Assembly (NCBI RefSeq): GCF_020216685.1
Contig: NZ_JAIWNS010000109.1
Location: forward strand, 1-19,763
DNA: 19,763 nucleotides
Source of the DNA: Methanospirillum hungatei
Lineage (GTDB): Archaea > Halobacteriota > Methanomicrobia > Methanomicrobiales > Methanospirillaceae
Direction of reading: 5' to 3'
Both the position numbers and the translations under genes were made by a program. Every line of letters begins with the position of its first letter. Within the stretch, counting starts at the first letter, position 1. This document shows, piece by piece, positions 16,101-19,763 of this stretch. The notes beneath the pieces were generated by a model, which saw only the letters and a program-made list of their open reading frames with translations, had not been told where the DNA came from and searched no databases.

Positions 16101-16290
16101 CATACCCCTTCCCGGTCTCATCAGCATTGATCAGATGGTCAGACTGAATGCCGGTGCAGGAAGGTGTCATGTCTGTAATACAAACCCGCTGGTCTGGTAT
16201 GATCATTCATCCCATCTTGGCCTGTGCGACGCCTGTTATCTTCGGGAACAGTCGAAAAAGTCAGAAGGAGGCAGTTCATGTACCCCATGA
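13096..16290 (+). CDS. primase-polymerase / AAA+ ATPase replication protein with zinc domains
   Basis: A 1064-residue initiator-like protein for an extrachromosomal or integrated replicon. The archaeo-eukaryotic primase domain (about 1-240) has the metal-binding DxD (D104, D106 in FPIDIDP), SGNGAH with H152, and IDTANYNAARIWKLYGT (D188, R196, K199). A zinc-ribbon follows (C295, H301, C319, C324). After a polar linker, an ATPase domain carries Walker A GDSGKGKS (479-486) and Walker B VIALDDV (522-528), then a GDDQIFNR sensor-like stretch. A winged helix lies at about 725-800. A low-complexity linker (about 815-940) leads to two CxxC...CxxC modules (C962/C965/C987/C990 and C1024/C1027/C1044/C1047). 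GGAGGG precedes the ATG. Plasmid and virus PrimPol-helicase fusions of archaea are the nearest known type; the twin C-terminal zinc modules are an uncommon addition. Domain calls are from motifs. Confidence 0.85.
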   Translation: MAFDRRSEILRSLHLISSPGRVVEVRIITNDGIGSGYFDDFEKLADQVCILDDNPQIRGIYITLNEVNPALLARRANRIIMRLSKKDATTADKDIIRRHWFPIDIDPVRPSGVSSSDEEHRYALAKAEEISAYLQSVGWPEPIVADSGNGAHLLYRIDLPNDEAATDLVKKSLNALSARFSDEICTIDTANYNAARIWKLYGTMTRKGDNTPPRSHRVASLREEQSSLSLTGCDHLATLASLYPTESGTRTEEKATSKSLISDTPIDLATWLSRHDIGYTQKPYGNGTLFILDQCPFSDAHQDGAYAIQFESGAIFAGCHHNSCGSGMQRWKDLKQKYEGKPDTEDRLSRMHKENAWRRYRAEQNGLVTMQGSDTLNSSDLAETNQSEISATSSTYHRKKKAQKSGRQKENPPCSEYEESPEITRKAEEILREGHPVQYMRDTFALDHVGDQVVAECLILSLTSRIVINSKGLHVSITGDSGKGKSHAIDTMLAQVPEEFRLSGRISDKALFYAQDLKPGTVIALDDVSLSEQMQEILKGVITSFLKPFRYRTVTKDRNGITCTIPERCVWWVAKVEGVGDDQIFNRMLTAWIDDSEEQDKKVLERTLREATQIPPAVSSVREEILVIRQMWRMVKDTFVIIPYAEQIEFQSVANRRNPDMLLDLIKTNAALMQFQRERKILDGTEYIIASLDDFNQSVRLYNALNGDTGGQITKLTRKEASLIDAIRTLNKEELTVLDIQRVTGWTNSAISKLLNGYASRGHLYSGLLQKCPALSFYDRSVTVGDVGQTTHRRSKVYVWDNSLYLAWVKGGAVSLRQPGEDHHDDSSPPVDPKDDFRKFSTESDRFSAPAENERASDLSQNSTCTHILRDRESFSAAGTLTEGADDVRRSTGDHTCEPLCPDPASENEPLISVNQPSLSTQNKQTGRITAENSRKHAEKIAATIKPDEYLRIEGWPEKRPCNHCGRSLVQYRKRSLEENEEPAFLCADCYNKAVSRHVASIIPLPGLISIDQMVRLNAGAGRCHVCNTNPLVWYDHSSHLGLCDACYLREQSKKSEGGSSCTP

Positions 16291-16463
16291 ACCGGCCATC
16301 CACCGGGATCTGTTCCATCAAAGGATGCCCGCATCTCCTCTGGGACCGGTATCTGATTCGGGGAGATCCACAAAAACCGGCACGACGGAGAATCTGCGAA
16401 CTGGCCGGACACACACCCTCATATCTTGACCAGTGCCCCCTCGAGAATGGAGGGTTGGTATGA
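16278..16463 (+). CDS. 61-residue Cys/His-rich small protein
   Basis: Starts inside the end of the replication gene with an excellent ribosome site (GGAGG at 16267-16271, six bases before ATG 16278) and ends in an ATGA overlap with the next gene. The protein begins MYPMNRPSTGICSIKGCPH; C12, C17, H19, C40, H45 and C53 could bind one or two zinc ions. It is basic in the middle (PARRR). It is probably a DNA- or RNA-binding accessory of the replicon, like many tiny zinc proteins of archaeal viruses and plasmids; that role is inference. Confidence 0.7.
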   Translation: MYPMNRPSTGICSIKGCPHLLWDRYLIRGDPQKPARRRICELAGHTPSYLDQCPLENGGLV

Positions 16464-16851
16464 ATCCGTTTACGGTCCGGACAGTTCGGAAAACTCCCTT
16501 TTATCGGTGCGGGAGAATATTTGTGGATGATGATCTTATCCGGATAGGTATCGATGGCAGGGGGTGCTCTTCCATCAGCATCGACGAAACGTGGGTAGTC
16601 TTCTTGGCCTCGGAGAGAGTCCGGTCACCGGCCCTGATGGTAAGATCTCCGGTTCTGCATGGCTGTCAGAGAGTGGAAAGGGGTTTTATTGTACCATCGG
16701 AAGCAGAGTGTACTCTACTCCGGTCCAGCGGGTAAAGATGGTCCTCTCCAGAAAACACAAAAAAGCACCCGTGTTTGAGAAAATCTCAATGACCGAATGT
16801 GAAGAGTATGTCTCACAGGGAATACCTATGCCGGATCGGATGGAATCGTGA
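16460..16851 (+). pseudogene. unknown gene interrupted by a probable frameshift
   Basis: From ATG 16460 (ATGA overlap with the previous stop) the frame reads MNPFTVRTVRKTPFYRCGRIF ... SIDETWVVF with good codon use, then degenerates into Arg/Ser-rich sequence after about 16605 and stops at 16735. From about 16605 another frame takes over sensibly, with GLGESPVTGPDGKISGSAW ... GFYCTIGSRVYSTPVQRV, and ends at TGA 16849-16851. Joining the two at the CTTCTTGG run gives a continuous product of about 130 residues. One base appears to be missing there. It may be a real disabling mutation, a sequencing error, or less likely programmed frameshifting. The function is unknown. Confidence 0.6.
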
Positions 16852-17051
16852 GGATGCAGGGCTGATCCTGCATCTCCCGGATAATTTTTCAATTGCTGAT
16901 CCTGGTGATGATCCTACAGGTAAATCAATGTGTACGTCGAAATGTTTCTCTCCATGGGGATTGTCTCAATCACAGTACAATTCCTCCTCAAATCTTACAC
17001 ATCTGCTTTCTTTTATCTCTGCCCTTGCAACCTGATAGTGCCGGAGTGCAC
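16852..17051 (+). other. short non-coding gap inside the mobile operon
   Basis: Some 200 bases between the frameshifted gene and the gene at 17052. Frames are open, but codon use and product sequence (Ser/Leu/Ile-rich, no motifs) do not look coding. It could be the eroded end of the preceding gene or hold an internal promoter. No clear TATA box is seen. Confidence 0.35.
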
Positions 17052-17573
17052 ATGGCAGGGGAATCGAACATGGCAGATTTTGTCTCAAAATCAGTAGTGA
17101 AAAGTGCAGAGCGGGAACTTGCAACCCCTCTTGCAGGAAAGGCAGTCTTAAACACCATCGTCGGGAATATTCTCGCCGACAATCCATGGGGATGCACTCC
17201 CTACACATCAGGGGGAGAGACATTACCGGCAGTGTCAAAGAGCTCTGAATATTATTCAGGGGCAGTCATCTATGAAAACAACGACGGAAAGCAGGTCGGG
17301 AGGATATCAGTCCGGTCACCGGCATCTGGTGCCTTTGATACCACGATCGCAACCATTCTGGCCAATAATGCAATAGAGACCGCCATGGGTGGCACACCAT
17401 CACATGACAGCTCTGAAGATGGCTATAGTATCACACTCAAATGTCATGCAGCAAACGGAGAACTCTACAATGTCACCTTCAAACGCGACAAAGTGAGCAT
17501 CTCCAGTTATGAGTCTGACAGCATCCTGACTACCGTCGAGACCTGGGCGGATACGGTCAGTGAACTGGCCTGA
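17052..17573 (+). CDS. unknown 173-residue protein of the mobile operon
   Basis: ATG 17052 has GGAG five bases upstream (17043-17046). The frame is open back to 16893, but that part reads as leader. The protein begins MAGESNMADFVSKSVVKSAE; a second ATG at 17070 is possible. It has no signal peptide or membrane span, is rich in Ser, Thr, Ala and Gly, and appears to be beta-rich in its second half (YSITLKCHAANGELYNVTFK). It could be a structural or extracellular-binding protein of the element, but no family is recognised. A gap of 200 bases without a convincing gene precedes it. It is followed 22 bases later by the gene for a secreted protein. Confidence 0.65.
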   Translation: MAGESNMADFVSKSVVKSAERELATPLAGKAVLNTIVGNILADNPWGCTPYTSGGETLPAVSKSSEYYSGAVIYENNDGKQVGRISVRSPASGAFDTTIATILANNAIETAMGGTPSHDSSEDGYSITLKCHAANGELYNVTFKRDKVSISSYESDSILTTVETWADTVSELA

Positions 17574-17595
17574 TCTCTCTCTTTTTGGAGATCGG

Positions 17596-18153
17596 ATGAA
17601 CAAGGTTCTGGTCGCTCTGGGAATATTGTTGCTTGTCATTCCATGTGGTCTGACAGCTGATTCTATCTCATCATCAATCGTTTGTTCAGGCGCAACCTGG
17701 GTCTCATCATCGGTGATCAGCGATGCCCGGTCATATGCAGCACACCTGTTTACCTCTGACTTTGCAGTGGTAAACCGCACCCTCAACATCGGAGAAGCGA
17801 TTACTGCACTCGTATCCGGCAGATCAACCGGGCCGATGGGCATCGATGAGTATACTGGTCAGGCATCCAATCAGACCACACAGGTTCCTGCCTGCCTGTT
17901 TACTGATCTGGATCAAAAAACCGGTCGCCAGGATGATATCTCAACGCATGGCCTTCTCATCAGCGGTGATTATCTCTCATACCGGATCCTTTCTGATAAA
18001 ACGGTTGCAGGTGCAGTCGTGAACGGAAGCGGTATTTTTCTTATGAATGCCCGTTCGGATGATGGGAACCGCACGGTTTCACATGCTTCAGATATTGCAG
18101 GGACCATGAATGTCACCGAGGAGATAGTCTTCGGGGAGGAAGAGAATGATTGA
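17596..18153 (+). CDS. secreted protein with signal peptide, 185 residues
   Basis: GGAG (17587-17590) five bases before ATG 17596 sets the start; an upstream in-frame ATG at 17560 lies inside the preceding gene and would mask the signal. MNKVLVALGILLLVIPCGLTA is a typical Sec signal peptide, probably cleaved before DSISSS. The mature part has two cysteines near its ends of the N-terminal half (IVCSGATW, PACLFTD) and five N-glycosylation sequons (NRT, NQT, NGS, NRT, NVT), which suits an archaeal surface or sheath-exposed protein. It has no anchor, so it may be released or held by partners. It overlaps the next gene by eight bases. The function is unknown. Confidence 0.75.
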   Translation: MNKVLVALGILLLVIPCGLTADSISSSIVCSGATWVSSSVISDARSYAAHLFTSDFAVVNRTLNIGEAITALVSGRSTGPMGIDEYTGQASNQTTQVPACLFTDLDQKTGRQDDISTHGLLISGDYLSYRILSDKTVAGAVVNGSGIFLMNARSDDGNRTVSHASDIAGTMNVTEEIVFGEEEND

Positions 18154-18319
18154 ACTGGTTCTGGCCGCAGGATGTGGAGTTACATCGATAATCAATGTCC
18201 TGTGTACTGTCCTGATCTGGATGAAATGGGCAGATCAGACAGGGATCGTCTCAGTGGTCAGGACTGATGAGGATGGGAATGTAACCGTCAGGTATCCTTT
18301 CCTTTTCCGGGGAGAGTAA
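18146..18319 (+). CDS. 57-residue single-span membrane protein
   Basis: Too small for routine gene finders. GGGGAGGAAG lies just before ATG 18146, and the start overlaps the previous stop. The first half (AAGCGVTSIINVLCTVLIWM) forms one membrane helix; the rest is a short soluble tail (VRTDEDGNVTVRYPF). Overlap with the secreted-protein gene suggests that the two products work together, perhaps as a membrane anchor or holin-like factor; that is speculation. Confidence 0.65.
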   Translation: MIELVLAAGCGVTSIINVLCTVLIWMKWADQTGIVSVVRTDEDGNVTVRYPFLFRGE

Positions 18320-18320
18320 G

Positions 18321-18428
18321 ATGCACCGGGCAGATACCCATCCCCCCGGATATTTCCGGGCAGAGAGAGACTGGTTCTCTCCTCCTGACGATGGAGATGA
18401 TGATTACCAGGAGGTGATGGATTTATGA
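18321..18428 (+). CDS. 35-residue acidic peptide
   Basis: ATG 18321 begins one base after the previous stop, with GGGGAGAG directly upstream. The product starts MHRADTHPPGYFRAERDWF and ends in an acidic run (DDGDDDYQEVMDL). Translation is plausible from spacing and the ribosome site. No function can be proposed. Confidence 0.5.
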   Translation: MHRADTHPPGYFRAERDWFSPPDDGDDDYQEVMDL

Positions 18429-18508
18429 AACAATAGCAGGCTGATAAGCTGGGGTATCCGGTTGTATGTTATTGTCAGAACATCTGTCGGGGATCCATAC
18501 ACCCGGCC

Positions 18509-18516
18509 CTTTTTTC
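18509..18516 (+). terminator. candidate archaeal T-run terminator
   Basis: A run of six T follows GC-rich sequence (acccggccc) about 80 bases after the last gene of the operon. Archaeal RNA polymerase commonly stops at such runs. The next gene has its own promoter. Confidence 0.4.
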
Positions 18517-18555
18517 CATCATCATTTCAGAATGTTCATGTTTTCTGTCTCATTC

Positions 18556-18568
18556 ATTTTTTATATGA
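18556..18568 (+). promoter_or_regulatory. TATA-like promoter of the winged-helix gene
   Basis: The stretch cattttttatatgat places a TATA box about 25 bases before ATG 18590, giving an almost leaderless transcript, common in archaea. Confidence 0.5.
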
Positions 18569-18589
18569 TACCATATTTCACAGGATGGG

Positions 18590-19090
18590 ATGAATACCAT
18601 GTCAGAGAAAATATTACCGGAATTACCTGAAAATTTTAAGGATTTTTTGGACATTCCATATGGAGGGTTATTTGGGAATTCAGCGCTGGCACAGATAGTT
18701 GAAGAGATTGTTGCCGATCCAACCATGCATTATCGCCCGAAATATCTTGAAGAGATGACGGGAAGGAAACCAAAGACCGTGAGAGATGCATTACAAAAAC
18801 TGGTGCAACTCGGTTTAATCGAGAATGTGTCAAAGGACTCTCACCATCCGGTATATCTGGTAGTGGTCGAGTCGAAAAAGTTCATTGCATTATCACTCCT
18901 GGCATATGCACTGCTGGATGACCGGGATAAAACCCGGTGTATGGACACTGCAATCCTCGATTATTACCATAAAAACCTTGAGAACCAGGATAAACCATTG
19001 GCACATGCAACAGCATCTCCTGAAATGTGGGGGATTACGGCAGAGCGTGAACCACATAAACACGGTTTTGTCATTGCAGAAGGAGTGTAG
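18590..19090 (+). CDS. winged-helix DNA-binding regulator
   Basis: The 166-residue protein (MNTMSEKILPELPENFKDFL) has a winged helix-turn-helix in the middle: HYRPKYLEEMTGRKPKTVRDALQKLVQLGLIENV (about 48-82) with a wing (DSHHPVYLVVV). The C-terminal part is alpha-helical (LSLLAYALLDDRDKTRCMDTAI) and may dimerise. ATG 18590 or 18599 are both possible; the TATA box favours a leader of a few bases. It lies after the replication operon with its own promoter, as expected for a regulator of the element or of nearby surface genes. The exact family (ArsR/MarR-like) is not certain. Confidence 0.75.
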   Translation: MNTMSEKILPELPENFKDFLDIPYGGLFGNSALAQIVEEIVADPTMHYRPKYLEEMTGRKPKTVRDALQKLVQLGLIENVSKDSHHPVYLVVVESKKFIALSLLAYALLDDRDKTRCMDTAILDYYHKNLENQDKPLAHATASPEMWGITAEREPHKHGFVIAEGV

Positions 19091-19142
19091 CATAGATGAA
19101 AACAAGTAAGAAAATAATTCCGGGACTCTTGATCTTCATGAA

Positions 19143-19451
19143 TTGTATGGATATAAACCGGAAGATCTGAGTCTGGATATCACCCATACCTCATACTCAA
19201 ACATGGCATATGTTCAGGTCTCTCATCGGGATGTCTCAATTGACTTTCTTGAAATGCCTGGAGTCAGAAGAGATGGTAAAAATATTGTCAAAGGGTCCAG
19301 AGTATATAAGTCTCATGCTGCAGCTCAGAAATTAGCCGAATCGTTATCCAAACTCCTTGATCGGGTCCATTCAGACGGTGAGATGGAAACATATACTCCG
19401 ATTTCTGATCACACTCATTCAAATAGTCCGGCAACTAAAAAATCAAAATAA
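19143..19451 (+). CDS. DUF3467-like protein
   Basis: About 102 residues. The core NMAYVQVSHRDVSIDFLEMPG followed by RVYKSHAAAQKLAESL matches the small DUF3467 family (typically SNxxQVSHsPxDFxLDF, then VxxSPxHAKxLAxaL), whose function is unknown. No ATG is available in the right place; the frame is open from a TAA at about 19109, so a TTG at 19143 or an earlier non-standard start must be used, unless the N-terminus has been lost. The tail (ISDHTHSNSPATKKSK) is polar. It may be co-transcribed with the winged-helix gene 52 bases upstream. Confidence 0.65.
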   Translation: MYGYKPEDLSLDITHTSYSNMAYVQVSHRDVSIDFLEMPGVRRDGKNIVKGSRVYKSHAAAQKLAESLSKLLDRVHSDGEMETYTPISDHTHSNSPATKKSK

Positions 19452-19601
19452 ATCCGAATAACTGGTCATCAAAGGATCCCGGATCAATTCAGGCCGTTGT
19501 TTCATCCCCTTCAAGGCTCCCATCTCTTCTTCCCTGAATCATGGTGAGAATAGCCAATTATTATTTTCATTTTTCATCTCTCACAAAATATTTATTAAGA
19601 A

Positions 19602-19610
19602 TTATAAATA
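19602..19610 (+). promoter_or_regulatory. TATA box of the 19650 gene
   Basis: TTATAAATA stands about 40 bases before ATG 19650, with a G-rich ribosome site (gggggg, 19637-19642) in between. Together they form a well-arranged archaeal promoter and leader. Confidence 0.6.
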
Positions 19611-19649
19611 TATGAGCATCTGTTATTGTACATAACGGGGGGCTTTTCT

Positions 19650-19763
19650 ATGAAATACCAAAACATAGTTGATACAACATATCTCATACTGCTAATTCTG
19701 GGCATAATACTTCTTTGTCCATGCATTGCGGCCGGTTCAGAGATCATCTCACCGGTCGTATTT
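19650..19763 (+). CDS. exported protein, N-terminus only (runs off the window)
   Basis: The first 38 codons are visible. MKYQNIVDTTYLILLILGI continues into a hydrophobic stretch ending CIAAGSE, a Sec signal peptide with probable cleavage after the Ala-Ala. The promoter and ribosome site support the start. The mature protein lies outside the window, so its function is unknown; the CPCIA cysteines could also suit lipid attachment. Confidence 0.65.
   Translation, partial: MKYQNIVDTTYLILLILGIILLCPCIAAGSEIISPVVF

Noticed and set aside
16966..17238. Minus-strand open frame opposite the 17052 gene
   Set aside because: No ribosome site, cysteine/arginine-rich shadow composition, and against the direction of a compact operon.
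19096..19170. 24-codon ORF MKTSKKII... after the winged-helix gene
   Set aside because: Very short, no clear ribosome site, and it overlaps the better supported DUF3467-like frame.
1..19763. tRNA or rRNA genes and integrase attachment sites
   Set aside because: I found no cloverleaf-like sequence, rRNA signature or integrase gene; element borders probably lie outside the window.

Overview
The window looks like an accessory (genomic island) segment of a methanogenic archaeon, most plausibly of the order Methanomicrobiales (Methanospirillum-like). The reasons are: archaeal TATA-like promoters, GGAG/GGTGA Shine-Dalgarno sites, a gene for a TATA-binding protein, an archaeal-type primase-polymerase fused to an ATPase, and archaeal winged-helix and DUF3467-like proteins. 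The organism call is inference; no rRNA or tRNA gene is present to anchor it.

Left half (about 400-11,830), mostly minus strand: a scattered restriction island. The order of transcription is hsdM (9804-11825), a 36-codon ORF, a gene made of seven 21-residue repeats, an Mrr-type methyl-directed nuclease, hsdS, and a truncated DUF4268-like nuclease. After about 3.2 kb of rearranged DNA comes hsdR (401-3388). The intervening DNA holds a divergent TATA-binding protein (5062-5574), a small orphan antitoxin-like gene (4726-4962), two diverged copies of a tiny antitoxin-like gene followed by a GNAT acetyltransferase (one stopped early by a nonsense codon, the other cut off after its N-terminus), a DUF262 fragment sharing its start region with hsdR, and several open but startless gene ends. 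This is a defence island that has gained and lost parts repeatedly. HsdR, HsdM, HsdS and Mrr all look intact.

Middle (11,826-12,367): an intergenic region separating the two oppositely oriented blocks.

Right half (12,368-18,428), plus strand: a tightly packed operon with overlapping genes. It encodes an unknown 131-residue protein, a 116-residue protein resembling a PD-(D/E)XK nuclease fold, a 1064-residue primase-polymerase/zinc/AAA+ ATPase/winged-helix/double zinc-ribbon replication protein, a 61-residue Cys/His-rich protein, a frameshifted gene, a 173-residue protein, a secreted 185-residue protein, a 57-residue membrane protein and a 35-residue acidic peptide. This is the replication and cargo module of an integrated plasmid- or virus-like element. 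No integrase or attachment site is visible in the window.

The right end (18,590-19,763) holds a winged-helix regulator with its own promoter, a DUF3467-like protein and the beginning of a gene for an exported protein that runs off the window.
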